The translations under genes and the position numbers were made by a program. A stretch of 64,000 nt of DNA, from NCBI RefSeq assembly GCF_014058685.1, contig NZ_CP059055.1:682001-746000 (forward strand), given 5' to 3'. Of this stretch, positions 27,284 through 36,190 are shown piece by piece. The notes beneath the pieces are model-generated. The model saw only the letters and a list, made by a program, of their open reading frames with translations. It made no database searches and had not been told where the DNA came from. This stretch comes from Lactobacillus johnsonii (GTDB lineage Bacteria > Bacillota > Bacilli > Lactobacillales > Lactobacillaceae). Each line of letters starts with the position of its first letter. Position 1 is the first letter of the stretch.

Positions 27284-29095
27284 ATGTGTGGAATTGTTGG
27301 TGTTGTTGGAAAACCTGCAAGAGATATTATTTTAAATGGCTTAACTAACTTAGAATATCGTGGTTACGATTCTGCAGGTATATATTTAAATGACTTAAAT
27401 GGAAACGAATATTTAACAAAAGCAGTCGGTAGAATTTCTAACTTAAAAGAAAAACTAACTCCTGATGAACAAGGATTAGTAGGAATTGGTCATACTCGTT
27501 GGGCTACACATGGTAAGCCAACAGTGGATAATGCTCACCCTCACTTTGATGAAACTAAGCGTTTTTACCTAGTTCATAATGGTGTTATTGAAAATTATGC
27601 AGAATTAAAGGAAAAATACTTACAAGATGTAAAGTTCCACTCTAATACTGATACTGAAGTAGTTGTCCAATTAGTTAGTAAGATTGCGCGTGAGAAGAAT
27701 TTAGATGGTTTTTCTGCGTTTAAAGAAGCTTTAAAATTAGTCAAGGGTTCATATGCTTTCCTTTTAGTTGATGATACTGAACCAGAGCATGTTTTTATTG
27801 CTAAAAACAAGTCACCAATGATGTTAGGGCTTGGCGATGGTTTCAATATTATTGCTTCTGATGCAATTTCTGTTTTAGATCAAACCAAAACTTTTGTTGA
27901 TTTACAAGATGGTGATGTTGGTGACATTACTAAAGATTCTTACACAATCGAAACTGTTGATGGTAAAAAGGTTGAACGTAAGCCCCATGTATTAGATATT
28001 GATCCTAATGCAGCCTCAAAGGGAACTTACGAATTTTACATGCTCAAAGAAATTGATGAACAACCAAGCGTAATGCGTAAAATTTCTCAAACTTATTTTG
28101 ATGAAAATGATGATGTTAAGGTTGATCCAAAAATTATTGATTCTATTTCAAAAGCAGATCGTATTTATATTTACGCTGCTGGGACCAGTTATCATGCTGG
28201 TTTAGTTGGTAAGACAATGTTAGAGCATTATACTGGAATCCCAACTGAAGTTGGTTTGGCCTCAGAAGCTGGTTATCACTTCCCAATGATGAGTAAGAAT
28301 CCATTCTTTATTTTCTTAACTCAGTCAGGAGAAACCGCTGATTCTCGTGTTGTTTTAAAAGAAGTTAATAAGCGTAATATCCCAAGTTTAACAATCACTA
28401 ATGTAGAAGGTTCAACTTTATCAAGAGAAGCAGACTACACTATGCTCTTAGAAGCTGGTCCTGAAATTGCAGTTGCATCTACTAAGGCATACACTGCCCA
28501 AATTGCTGTTCAAGCAGTTCTGGCTAAGGCGTTGGGCGAAGCACTTAATAAAGCAGAAGCTAAAGATTGGAATTTAAAGCATGATTTAGCTATTGCAGCA
28601 GAAGGGATGCAGCAACTTGTTGACAGTAAAGAAAGTTTGAAAGAGATTGCTGATAAATACCTAATTAAGTCTCGAAATGCTTTCTACATTGGACGCGGAA
28701 TTGATTATGCAGTAGCCTTAGAAGGAGCATTAAAACTTAAAGAAGTTTCATATATTCAAACTGAAGGATTTGCAGCAGCTGAATTAAAGCATGGTACTAT
28801 TTCTCTTATCGAAAAAGATACCCCAGTAATTGCCTTAATTAATGATCCTGCAACAGCTGATTTAACGCGCGGAAATATTCAAGAAGTTGTTTCTAGAGGT
28901 GCTAACGTTGTTACTATTGCTGGTAAAGACTTTGCTAGAGAAGGGGACAATGTAGTTTTACCAGAAATTAACTATTATATGTCTGCTCTATTAACTGTTG
29001 TGCCAGCTCAACTTCTTGCATATTATGCATCAAAAGATAAGGGCCTTGATGTAGATAAGCCACGTAACTTGGCTAAGAGTGTTACAGTTGAATAA
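27284..29095 (+). CDS. glmS: glutamine-fructose-6-phosphate aminotransferase (isomerizing)
   Basis: First step of UDP-GlcNAc synthesis: glutamine plus fructose-6-phosphate to glucosamine-6-phosphate. It is 603 residues. The N-terminal glutaminase begins MCGIVGVVG with nucleophile Cys2, followed by GHTRWATHG and NGVIENY. Two SIS domains (about 285-425 and 455-595) follow, with TQSGETADS, STKAYTAQ, and the C-terminal DKPRNLAKSVTVE. AAAGGAG precedes the ATG. Its product feeds the same amino-sugar pool used by wecB. No glmS ribozyme is recognisable upstream. Confidence 0.96.
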   Translation: MCGIVGVVGKPARDIILNGLTNLEYRGYDSAGIYLNDLNGNEYLTKAVGRISNLKEKLTPDEQGLVGIGHTRWATHGKPTVDNAHPHFDETKRFYLVHNGVIENYAELKEKYLQDVKFHSNTDTEVVVQLVSKIAREKNLDGFSAFKEALKLVKGSYAFLLVDDTEPEHVFIAKNKSPMMLGLGDGFNIIASDAISVLDQTKTFVDLQDGDVGDITKDSYTIETVDGKKVERKPHVLDIDPNAASKGTYEFYMLKEIDEQPSVMRKISQTYFDENDDVKVDPKIIDSISKADRIYIYAAGTSYHAGLVGKTMLEHYTGIPTEVGLASEAGYHFPMMSKNPFFIFLTQSGETADSRVVLKEVNKRNIPSLTITNVEGSTLSREADYTMLLEAGPEIAVASTKAYTAQIAVQAVLAKALGEALNKAEAKDWNLKHDLAIAAEGMQQLVDSKESLKEIADKYLIKSRNAFYIGRGIDYAVALEGALKLKEVSYIQTEGFAAAELKHGTISLIEKDTPVIALINDPATADLTRGNIQEVVSRGANVVTIAGKDFAREGDNVVLPEINYYMSALLTVVPAQLLAYYASKDKGLDVDKPRNLAKSVTVE

Positions 29096-29116
29096 TAGAA
29101 TTTAGATTAATTATTA

Positions 29117-29163
29117 AAATAGAGAATTAGGAATTCTAAAGGTGCTAATTCTCTATTTTTTTA
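29117..29163 (+). terminator. terminator after glmS
   Basis: Stem AATAGAGAATTAG / CTAATTCTCTATT followed by T7. Confidence 0.88.
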
Positions 29164-29240
29164 TGTAATTCTTTAGTGAAAAATCCAATTTTGATTTAAA
29201 ATATATAAATATAGTAAGGTAAAAATGAACGAGGGCAATT

Positions 29241-29660
29241 ATGTTATCAAAAATATCAATTTTACTTACAAATCATCATTTAACCTTAAAGGATATTTCA
29301 CAAAGTAATTCTTTAATGGAAAAAGATTTAGAAGATGCACTTAATGAGAATCCAGATAATTGGTCAAGTACAATTTTATCGGCATTATCGTCATCTTTAA
29401 ATATGCGACCAGGAGATTTACTGGAATTACTTGATCCAGTTTATTCTTTGAAAATTAATGACACTAATCAAATGATTCAAGGCATTTATATTGAAGATCC
29501 AGAAATGTATGAACAAATTAGATTTGTTGTAGAAAGTGAACACTTAGAGGGTTGGCAACCAGATGAAGAGGATATTTTAATGCTACTTGATGAGGCGATT
29601 AATCCATCTAAGGAGATTAAAAGTGAAATTGCTCGGATTTGGGGTGAAGAAAATGAATGA
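29241..29660 (+). CDS. Fic antitoxin: HTH-like N-terminus plus VbhA-like inhibitory segment
   Basis: A 139-residue protein overlapping the Fic gene by 8 bases. Residues about 12-65 (LTLKDIS... LSALSSSLNMRPGDLLELLD) resemble an XRE-type helix-turn-helix. Residues about 88-137 match the pattern of VbhA-type antitoxins: VESEHLEGWQPDEED carries S99-x-x-x-E103-G104, the (S/T)xxxE(G/N) inhibitory motif whose Glu blocks ATP binding in Fic proteins, and a following acidic helix reads like the VbhA domain. It would neutralise Fic by contact and may autoregulate the operon. GAGGG precedes the ATG. The assignment rests on motif reading, not a search. Confidence 0.7.
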   Translation: MLSKISILLTNHHLTLKDISQSNSLMEKDLEDALNENPDNWSSTILSALSSSLNMRPGDLLELLDPVYSLKINDTNQMIQGIYIEDPEMYEQIRFVVESEHLEGWQPDEEDILMLLDEAINPSKEIKSEIARIWGEENE

Positions 29661-30240
29661 GGCCGAAAAGGATTCTGAATGGTATCGTCAAAAATTTCTT
29701 TACCCAAATGGTACGCTTAAAAATAAGCTCAATATTACTGATGCGGCAGAATTAGCACAAAAAGAATACTTAGGCTCAGGAATTCGGGCCGTGGCTTTTT
29801 TGAGAAAGAATAAGAAAATCACTAGTGTTGAAGATTTGAAAAAAATTCATAAAATTATGTTTGGTTGGCTTTACGATTGGGCTGGTCAAATTAGAGATTA
29901 TGAATTAGTTAAAGGAGAGACAGAGTTTTTAGAGTATTCTCGTATTAATTTTGGAATTGAAGAAATAGACGAAAAGATACAACAATTGTCTTCTAAAAAA
30001 GAACTTGCAAATGTTGACTATGCTTTTTTACTGGATAGATTAAATTATCTTCATCCCTTTAGAGAGGGAAATGGGAGAAGCAGTAAATTATTTTTACAAG
30101 CTTTTGCTGCCAATCATGGTCAAGTGATTGATTATCCACGTTCAAACAAAGACCTGATTATTGCCCAAAATAATGCAGATATTGATCAAATTGCTAGTCT
30201 AATTAGAGTTAATGCTAAAGCAAAGAAAGTTGCTCATTAG
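29653..30240 (+). CDS. Fic-domain protein (AMP-transferase-type toxin)
   Basis: A 195-residue Fic protein. The active-site loop is H134-P-F-R-E-G-N-G-R142-S-S-K145, i.e. HPFREGNGR with the final Arg of the HxFx(D/E)GNGRxxR consensus replaced by Lys. An upstream WAGQIRDYELVKG strand supplies the target-docking flap. No inhibitory S/TxxxEG/N motif is visible in this protein itself, consistent with a class I system in which the motif is in the partner gene. The frame opens at 29587, but ATG 29653 overlaps the antitoxin stop and fits coupling. It would AMPylate a host target when free of antitoxin. Confidence 0.85.
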   Translation: MNEAEKDSEWYRQKFLYPNGTLKNKLNITDAAELAQKEYLGSGIRAVAFLRKNKKITSVEDLKKIHKIMFGWLYDWAGQIRDYELVKGETEFLEYSRINFGIEEIDEKIQQLSSKKELANVDYAFLLDRLNYLHPFREGNGRSSKLFLQAFAANHGQVIDYPRSNKDLIIAQNNADIDQIASLIRVNAKAKKVAH

Positions 30241-30380
30241 ATAACTTGAACCGATATTTGTTATATTAAAGATTTGGATTTAACAATGGAAGAAAAATGG
30301 ACTAAGATATAGATGACTGATCCGAAAACTTCTCCTTTAAGAAGTGTAACAATTTATTTTTCTTCATTAAGATCATGTTG

Positions 30381-30412
30381 AGCTACAATCAGAAATGATT
30401 GTAGCTTTTTTG
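30381..30412 (+). terminator. terminator after the Fic module
   Basis: Stem AGCTACAATC / GATTGTAGCT, loop AGAAAT, then T6. The 140 bases before it hold no gene that I can support. Confidence 0.85.
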
Positions 30413-30524
30413 TTTTGTTTATAAATTGGGTCTTAAAAATAGTAAATAATGAGCATATTAATTTATTATAAAACGCTATCAAGAGATAATTATTAATAAT
30501 ATTAAACTGAAAGGGATGAGCAGT

Positions 30525-31313
30525 ATGAAAAAGGCATTGAATCCTCGGATAATTGTTTCTTTGACAAGCTATGGGGATAGGTTGAATACACTATCTATTT
30601 GCCTTAAAAGTTTGCTTAATCAGACTAAAAAAGCCGATAAAATTTTAGTTTATCTGACTGATGATATTAAAGAAAGTCATCTTCCATCATCTCTTCTTGA
30701 ATTACGCGATAGGGGAATTGAATATCGCTTTGTTCCCTTAGATCTAAAACCGCATAAAAAATATTACTATGCTATGCAAGAGTTTCCTGACGATATTATT
30801 GTTACAGTAGATGATGATGTTATTTACTACAAAGAAATGCTATCAGAATTATATAAAACGTACTTAAAATTTCCGAAATGTATTGTCACGGGAAGAGCAC
30901 ATGAAATAACTTTTAATGATGATGGATCGATTAAAGCATATGATGATTGGAATTGGTGCAGTCAAAAGTATGAACAGCCATCGATGAAATTATTAGCTAC
31001 GGGGGCTGGCAGTGTTTTATACCCACCTCATCTATTAGATGAAAAGCTATTATTTAATTTAGATTATATTAAGCACTACATTACAGTAGATGATTTATGG
31101 TTAAAATTAGTCGAAGTATTATCAAATGTACCAACGGTAGTATGTAGTTTAAAAATAGAAAAAATGCGTGAAGGAATTCCTGATACACAAGCGCAGGGCT
31201 TGTTTAATAAGAATGTTGGTAAAAATGAAAATGATCTTTATTTAAAAGACTTAGATAAAGAATTTTCCTTAGCAAGTAAAATTCTTGCCTATGAAAATGG
31301 AAAAGGAAAGTAA
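30525..31313 (+). CDS. small glycosyltransferase (GT-A-like)
   Basis: A 262-residue cytoplasmic protein starting KKALNPRIIVSLTSYGDRLN, typical of a family of small GT-A-like transferases. A D-x-D-type metal/nucleotide site is present in IIVTVDDDVIYY (about residues 90-101), and an acidic TVDDLWLK motif occurs later. The acceptor is unknown; wall polysaccharide or protein glycosylation are possible. An ATG at 30516 lies inside the ribosome site AAAGGGATGAG, so ATG 30525 is preferred. It is monocistronic. Confidence 0.75.
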   Translation: MKKALNPRIIVSLTSYGDRLNTLSICLKSLLNQTKKADKILVYLTDDIKESHLPSSLLELRDRGIEYRFVPLDLKPHKKYYYAMQEFPDDIIVTVDDDVIYYKEMLSELYKTYLKFPKCIVTGRAHEITFNDDGSIKAYDDWNWCSQKYEQPSMKLLATGAGSVLYPPHLLDEKLLFNLDYIKHYITVDDLWLKLVEVLSNVPTVVCSLKIEKMREGIPDTQAQGLFNKNVGKNENDLYLKDLDKEFSLASKILAYENGKGK

Positions 31314-31346
31314 AAAAAGAAACGTCCGTATAGACGTTTCTTTTTT
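31313..31346. terminator. bidirectional terminator between the glycosyltransferase and DUF4811 genes
   Basis: Stem AAAAAAGAAACGTC / GACGTTTCTTTTTT with loop CGTATA. Confidence 0.9.
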
Positions 31347-31362
31347 AGGATATAGATAAAAA

Positions 31363-31923
31363 TTAATGAAGGCCTGCAGCTTTTTGGGCCTGCATTTTTT
31401 CTTCTAGTTGCTTTTGTAATTTTTTCATATCTTTAGTTGAAATTACTTTCCAGCTTGATGGAATGGTAAAAATATATTTTCTCTGTTTGAGTTCATTATT
31501 ATGACTAAAGACTCCAAACATAATTCGACTAAAATTATCTCGGTAAACATATCGAGTGGTTTCTATTTGAAGATTGGCTTGCGCGCTATATTTAATTTCG
31601 GTCGATACTTTATCAAGTTTAATAGCCTTTGGCTTTTTTTGTTCATTGTTAGTTTTATATAAGTATACTTTTTCTGTACCATTATCTAGAGGTTGATAAA
31701 GTAGAAGGGGAAGATTGGGATTAGCACTTGAGACGAGACTTTGTTTACTTATTTGTGTCTCAGTCTTCATTCCCCAGTGATTATAGTCATGTGCAACAAT
31801 CCCCAGAATACAAAGTGATGTAACAGTTAAAGAAAGCCAGGAGATTATAGTATGTCCTTTACCAGGGATGACGTTGAAGTAAATAAATAAAATTGCTGCT
31901 AAGATTAAAATTACGATTATCAT
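31363..31923 (-). CDS. DUF4811 membrane protein
   Basis: A 186-residue protein with two N-terminal membrane segments (about 2-19 and 26-44) and an outside beta-rich domain; the end is a Lys/Gln-rich helix (KKLQKQLEEKMQAQKAAG). I read it as the DUF4811 family, which in lactobacilli often accompanies an EmrB/QacA exporter. Its ATG overlaps the exporter stop (TAATG). It may assist the pump; no direct function is known to me. Confidence 0.75.
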   Translation of the reverse strand: MIIVILILAAILFIYFNVIPGKGHTIISWLSLTVTSLCILGIVAHDYNHWGMKTETQISKQSLVSSANPNLPLLLYQPLDNGTEKVYLYKTNNEQKKPKAIKLDKVSTEIKYSAQANLQIETTRYVYRDNFSRIMFGVFSHNNELKQRKYIFTIPSSWKVISTKDMKKLQKQLEEKMQAQKAAGLH

Positions 31924-33395
31924 TATCCATTCACCTCTTCTTGATTTTCACGGGCACGGTTACCTTTCTTGAGGAAGAAAGCAAGAACCAAAGCAATTAA
32001 AGCAAAGACAATACTCATAGCAAATGAAGCATGGAACCCATCTAAAGTAGCATTAATAGCTTGATTTTTATATTGAAGTGGTAAAGTTTTCAGTAATTCT
32101 TTACTTGGCATGTTGTTGTTAGTCGTAGTAGTTAAGACAGAGACTAAAATGGCAGTACCAATTGAACTTAAAACTTGTCTAAATGTATTGTTTACTGCAG
32201 TTCCGTGTGAAATCTTGTCTAAAGGCAATGAGTTCATCCCAGAAGTAGTAACATTCATCATAACTAAGGCTACTCCGACCATTCTGATTGCATATAAAAC
32301 GATAATCATGGTATAGGAACTTTGCTCAGTCAAAAATACAAATGGGATTGTACCTAATGTTAAAAGGGTCATTCCCGTAATGGCCATCTTGCGGGCACCA
32401 TATTTATCGAATAAACGTCCCGTAATTGGTGACATAATTCCAATCATTAGAGCACCTGGCAAAAGCATTAAACCTGAATGAAATGCAGATACTCCCCGTA
32501 AGTTTTGAATATATAAAGGTAGCACCATCTCGATACCAACCATGGCCAAATTTGTAATACCACTAAGGGCTGCAGCTAAAGAAAATTCAAAGTGTTTGAA
32601 CACAGTAATATCTAAGAAAGGATCTGACATTTTCAATTGACGAAGACCGAAGATGATGACAAATACTATCCCTACACCAATAAACATTAAAATTTCTGGA
32701 TTAGTCCAACCTTTGTTGCCGGCCTCGGAGAAACCATAAAGTAAGCTCCCAAATCCAACAGTAGAAGTGGTTACAGATAAAATATCAATTTTTTCTTTTT
32801 TAGTAGGGAGTACATCTTTAATTAAAAAGAAAGCTAATATAATAACCACGCCAGCAATTGGGGCAATAATACTAAATAAGTAGCGCCAAGAAAGATTATC
32901 AACGATCCATCCAGATAAAGTTGGGCCGATGGCAGGAGCTAAGCCGATAACAATACCAACAGTTCCCATAGCAGCCCCACGTTTATTAGCTGGAAAGATA
33001 GAAAGCATAATGGTTTGAAGAAGAGGCATCGTGACTCCAACACCTAATCCTTGAATAATTCTACCAGCAAGTAGGGTACCAAAGTTCGGTGCAATTGCTG
33101 CGATAACTGTTCCAATAAAGAAAACAGACATTGCACTCAAGTACATTTTTCTTGATCCAAAGCGATTGATTAGCCATGCGGAAATTGGGATCATTACTCC
33201 GTTAACTAGCAAAAATGCTGTTGAAAGCCATTCAGCAGTTGCAGTGCTGATATGAAAGGAACGCATTATTGAAGGTAGAGCAGTAGCAAGCAATGTCCCG
33301 TTTAACACAGTACAGAAAGAACCAATAATTAAAACTAATACCAGTAAGTTTCGATTATAGGACTTTCCATGAATATCGGTGGGTTGTTTATCCAT
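31923..33395 (-). CDS. MFS multidrug exporter, DHA2 (EmrB/QacA) family
   Basis: A 490-residue proton antiporter with about 14 membrane segments. LNGTLLATALPSI (motif D1-like), the loop NRFGSRKMYL (motif A) and GRIIQGLGVGVTMPLLQTI (motif B) and the motif C region GLAPAIGPTLSGWIVD are clear. It probably exports amphipathic drugs or metabolites. AAAGGAT precedes the ATG. It is expressed divergently from a MerR-type regulator, which is its likely controller. Confidence 0.9.
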   Translation of the reverse strand: MDKQPTDIHGKSYNRNLLVLVLIIGSFCTVLNGTLLATALPSIMRSFHISTATAEWLSTAFLLVNGVMIPISAWLINRFGSRKMYLSAMSVFFIGTVIAAIAPNFGTLLAGRIIQGLGVGVTMPLLQTIMLSIFPANKRGAAMGTVGIVIGLAPAIGPTLSGWIVDNLSWRYLFSIIAPIAGVVIILAFFLIKDVLPTKKEKIDILSVTTSTVGFGSLLYGFSEAGNKGWTNPEILMFIGVGIVFVIIFGLRQLKMSDPFLDITVFKHFEFSLAAALSGITNLAMVGIEMVLPLYIQNLRGVSAFHSGLMLLPGALMIGIMSPITGRLFDKYGARKMAITGMTLLTLGTIPFVFLTEQSSYTMIIVLYAIRMVGVALVMMNVTTSGMNSLPLDKISHGTAVNNTFRQVLSSIGTAILVSVLTTTTNNNMPSKELLKTLPLQYKNQAINATLDGFHASFAMSIVFALIALVLAFFLKKGNRARENQEEVNG

Positions 33396-33442
33396 TTTGA
33401 AGATCCTTTCTAAGTTATTAATATTAAAATTTAACTATAAAA

Positions 33443-33471
33443 ACTATAATCTTAAAGAAAATGATTGTCAA
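33443..33471 (-). promoter_or_regulatory. promoter of the MFS-DUF4811 operon
   Basis: Reading the minus strand: TTGACA (33471-33466), 17-base spacer, TATAGT (33448-33443). It lies about 50 bases ahead of the MFS start. Confidence 0.75.
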
Positions 33472-33530
33472 ATAATCTTACAAACATGTAATTATCTTTG
33501 ACATATATGTTGCTAAAACTGTCATAAGAT
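33466..33530. promoter_or_regulatory. shared operator/promoter region between MFS and MerR genes
   Basis: An imperfect inverted repeat has arms TTGTCAAATAATCTTAC (from 33465) and GTAATTATCTTTGACA (to 33503), so each arm contains a TTGACA for one direction. On the plus strand TTGACA (33498-33503) is followed at 18 bases by TCATAA or at 21 bases by TAAGAT; a long spacer would suit a MerR-type activator. Confidence 0.5.
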
Positions 33531-33571
33531 TTTAAACTAGAATTGAGATTATGATATTTAAGGATAAAAAA

Positions 33572-34009
33572 ATGGAAGCAAAAAAGATATTTCATGATGT
33601 GTTTCAAAATATTGAAGTCGGAATAGGCGAAGTAAGTAAAACGGTTGGTGTTTCGCAAAGACAGTTACGGTATTGGGAAGAAAAGGGATATATTAAGCCG
33701 GTCGATGATAATCAAAGTGGAGTTAGAAGATATACTCTTTCAACTTTATATTTAATTATTTTTATTAAAACTCAACTTGATCAGGGATTTACTTTATCTG
33801 CAGCCTTTGAGCGCTCAAAAGATATTAAAGTAAAAAGTAAAATTGTGAGAAATTTTTTTGAACACACTTTTAATGATGTAACTATTACGGATGCAGATAA
33901 AGCCTACGGTGAGATCGACTTGGGAGAACTTTTAGTGCAAGATGGTCAAAAGTATCATTTTAAAGGCGTAGTCGATGAGCATGGTCGATATCTAAAAATT
34001 GATAAATAA
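33572..34009 (+). CDS. MerR-family transcriptional regulator
   Basis: A 145-residue regulator with an N-terminal winged helix: VGIGEVSKTVGVSQRQLRYW then EEKGYIKP and GVRRYT, the standard MerR two-helix-wing pattern. The C-terminal part is short, with no Cys cluster, so a metal sensor is unlikely and a drug or stress ligand is more plausible. The frame opens at 33551, but AAGGAT lies at the right distance before ATG 33572. It is divergent from the MFS exporter. Confidence 0.85.
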   Translation: MEAKKIFHDVFQNIEVGIGEVSKTVGVSQRQLRYWEEKGYIKPVDDNQSGVRRYTLSTLYLIIFIKTQLDQGFTLSAAFERSKDIKVKSKIVRNFFEHTFNDVTITDADKAYGEIDLGELLVQDGQKYHFKGVVDEHGRYLKIDK

Positions 34010-34045
34010 AAAATGAAGTATCCATTTATAGATACTTCATTTTTA
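34009..34045. terminator. bidirectional terminator between merR-type gene and oppA-type gene
   Basis: Stem AAAATGAAGTATC / GATACTTCATTTT with loop CATTTATA, followed by T residues. Confidence 0.85.
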
Positions 34046-34095
34046 GGACAAGTCGATATTAAAGTTATATATGTTGATTAGTTGTGATTTATGAA

Positions 34096-35850
34096 TTATT
34101 TGCTAAAGCCAGCTTCATACCAAACATTAGCAGATGGTTTTAATGACCATCCCGTAACCTTACTGTTAACTGCAGTAACCGAGTAAGCTCCACTAGTTGG
34201 AACGACGTAAGCTTTATTGTACATCCATCTTTGCCATTCATGGAATTTTTGTACTCGATAATTTTTATCAAAAGATTTGGCAGAATCAATTTCATCTAAA
34301 AGTTTAGTATTAGTTGGAGACACAAAGCGGGCAAAGTTATATGGCATTTTTTCACCATAAAATACGCTTGGAGAAGGGTCACCGGCAGCGCCCCAGCTTC
34401 CTTCAAGTACATCAATTTTTGGATCACTAGATTTAACTGCGGCAACCCAGCGATTAAATTCCATTGGGCGACCGCCAAGAAACTTAACGTTTAGGCCGGC
34501 TTTTTTCCATTGCTGGATATAGTTGCGCCAGATCGCCTCGCTGTTTTCGCCTGATCCACGCACAGCTATATTAATTACTAAAGGCTTACCGTTAGGCTGA
34601 CGTCTGTAAAGGGCACCAGGAGCTTTTTTGTAGCCAGCTTTATCTAATAATTCATTAGCTTTATTTAAGTTATAAGAATAAGTTGGAATGTTTTTATCGT
34701 AATATGGCGTAAATTGTGAAGGAATTAGTGAATTAACTCTGAATTTTAAGCCATGATAAAAACGATTATTAATAACATCTACATTCATAGCATAAGCCAT
34801 TGCTTTTCTTAAGGCGGGGTTATTCATTTTGGCATGAGGATTTTCTACATTTTTTCCTAGTTTTTGATCCCATTTACCAACTTTAAAGGCTAGGTAGTTG
34901 TAGCTGAGAGTCTTTTTGCCAACGAAATTAACTCCCTTAGTATTTTTGACTTGTAGCCATTGAGAGTCTAAAACACTGGCTACATCAAATTTGTGGCTTT
35001 TGATTGCTTGGGAAACATTTGAATTAGTAATATTTGACATGTAGATATGAGCAAAATTAGGTTTTCCACGCCAATAATACGGATTTCTAGACCAGCTAGT
35101 TGATTGACCCTGAACTGTCTTATCCATCTTGTAAGGACCAAAGTAGAGGGGATGCTTTCTAACTTGATCACTAGATACTAATTTTTCGAATGGTACTTTT
35201 TTCAAATAGTGATAAGGAGCGGCATGTTCCCAGTAAAAACCACTAGCAGCATTTAGCATTGCTGGTTTTAATTCTTTGAAATGAAGAATTAATGTCTTCC
35301 CGTTAGGACCATCTGGCATTTCAATTCCAGAAATTTCTTTGGCTTTTCCTTGATGATATTCAGCCATACCTTTAATATTTTCTAATGAAGAAGTATATTG
35401 AGTAGTTTGAACCTTAGGATTGGCAAGAATTTCATAAGAGTACTCTAGATCTTTGGCAACTACTGGTTTACCATCTGACCAGCGAACTTTGTCCTTTACC
35501 TTGATTTTAGCTGTATTATCGTGATGATTTAATTTTAACGTGGCAGCTCCTTTATCAGTAATTTGATATTGATCATTGATTGAAAACAGTGACTCGTCTC
35601 CCGGAGCGGCAGCCTCTACATCTGGACTGGTATCAGCAATTTCTGAGAGAAAAATTCCAGTAAAAGGTGATTCGTTTTCTAGTGCATAGGTAAGAGTGCC
35701 ACCTTTTTTAATGGCTTTCTTGGGGACATTCTGAGAAAACTTGATTGTCTGATTACTGGAATCAGTTTTCTTAGCACCACAAGCAGTTGCGAATATCGTA
35801 AGAGAGCTTGCGAGAGTTACATACAGCAGTTTGGACTTTGACATCTTCAT
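34096..35850 (-). CDS. oligopeptide ABC transporter substrate-binding lipoprotein (OppA family)
   Basis: A 584-residue extracellular peptide-binding protein of SBP family 5. The signal peptide ends in lipobox ATAC (Cys24) followed by GAKKTDSS, so it is lipid-anchored. The typical WSDGKPVVAKDLEYSYEIL motif is at about residues 124-142 and NPYYWRGKP is in mid-protein. GAAAGGAGATTTTAT precedes the ATG. No permease or ATPase gene is near, so it probably serves an Opp system encoded elsewhere. Transcription is under a T-box leader, i.e. it is induced when a particular tRNA is uncharged. Confidence 0.92.
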   Translation of the reverse strand: MKMSKSKLLYVTLASSLTIFATACGAKKTDSSNQTIKFSQNVPKKAIKKGGTLTYALENESPFTGIFLSEIADTSPDVEAAAPGDESLFSINDQYQITDKGAATLKLNHHDNTAKIKVKDKVRWSDGKPVVAKDLEYSYEILANPKVQTTQYTSSLENIKGMAEYHQGKAKEISGIEMPDGPNGKTLILHFKELKPAMLNAASGFYWEHAAPYHYLKKVPFEKLVSSDQVRKHPLYFGPYKMDKTVQGQSTSWSRNPYYWRGKPNFAHIYMSNITNSNVSQAIKSHKFDVASVLDSQWLQVKNTKGVNFVGKKTLSYNYLAFKVGKWDQKLGKNVENPHAKMNNPALRKAMAYAMNVDVINNRFYHGLKFRVNSLIPSQFTPYYDKNIPTYSYNLNKANELLDKAGYKKAPGALYRRQPNGKPLVINIAVRGSGENSEAIWRNYIQQWKKAGLNVKFLGGRPMEFNRWVAAVKSSDPKIDVLEGSWGAAGDPSPSVFYGEKMPYNFARFVSPTNTKLLDEIDSAKSFDKNYRVQKFHEWQRWMYNKAYVVPTSGAYSVTAVNSKVTGWSLKPSANVWYEAGFSK

Positions 35851-35898
35851 ATAAAATCTCCTTTCGTCAAAAATCCACTAACAGCATGATTAAGAAAA

Positions 35899-36184
35899 CA
35901 AAAAGACGCCCTATTAGATCAATTTGATCCAATAGGGCGTCTTGTCGCTGTACCACCTATTTTTACTAGAAAACTAGTCTTTAATTAACGTACGGTTCAA
36001 TACAGGAGAACGATACGCCGTCGCTATAAAGGGCTGTCCCTTAAACCACTCTAAATCGTAGTTTACGCTCAAAGGTGATTTTCATTAAGAATCTATCTAT
36101 TTCTTCACACCAACCAGAAATTCTCTGAAAGACGATTTCCTAATTACTTTTCCTTATCAAAGCTGTTTGATAATAATGTTTGTG
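35899..36184 (-). promoter_or_regulatory. T-box riboswitch leader of the oppA-type gene
   Basis: On the minus strand a Stem I-like region (AAGGAAAAGTAAT, then AGAGAATTTCTGGTTGGTG) leads to a possible specifier ATC (36079-36077) in GAAA-ATC-ACC, which would be isoleucine. The T-box sequence AGGTGGTACAGCG is at 35958-35946. A strong terminator, stem AAGACGCCCTATT / AATAGGGCGTCTT, is at 35942-35899; the T-box AGGTGG can pair with its CCCTAT arm as antiterminator. The element is clear; the specifier is the less certain part. Confidence 0.88.
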
Positions 36185-36190
36185 ACCATA

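Noticed and set aside
33452-33658. Minus-strand 68-codon frame across the MerR/MFS intergenic region
   Set aside because: It covers the divergent promoters and the start of the MerR gene, and has no ribosome site.
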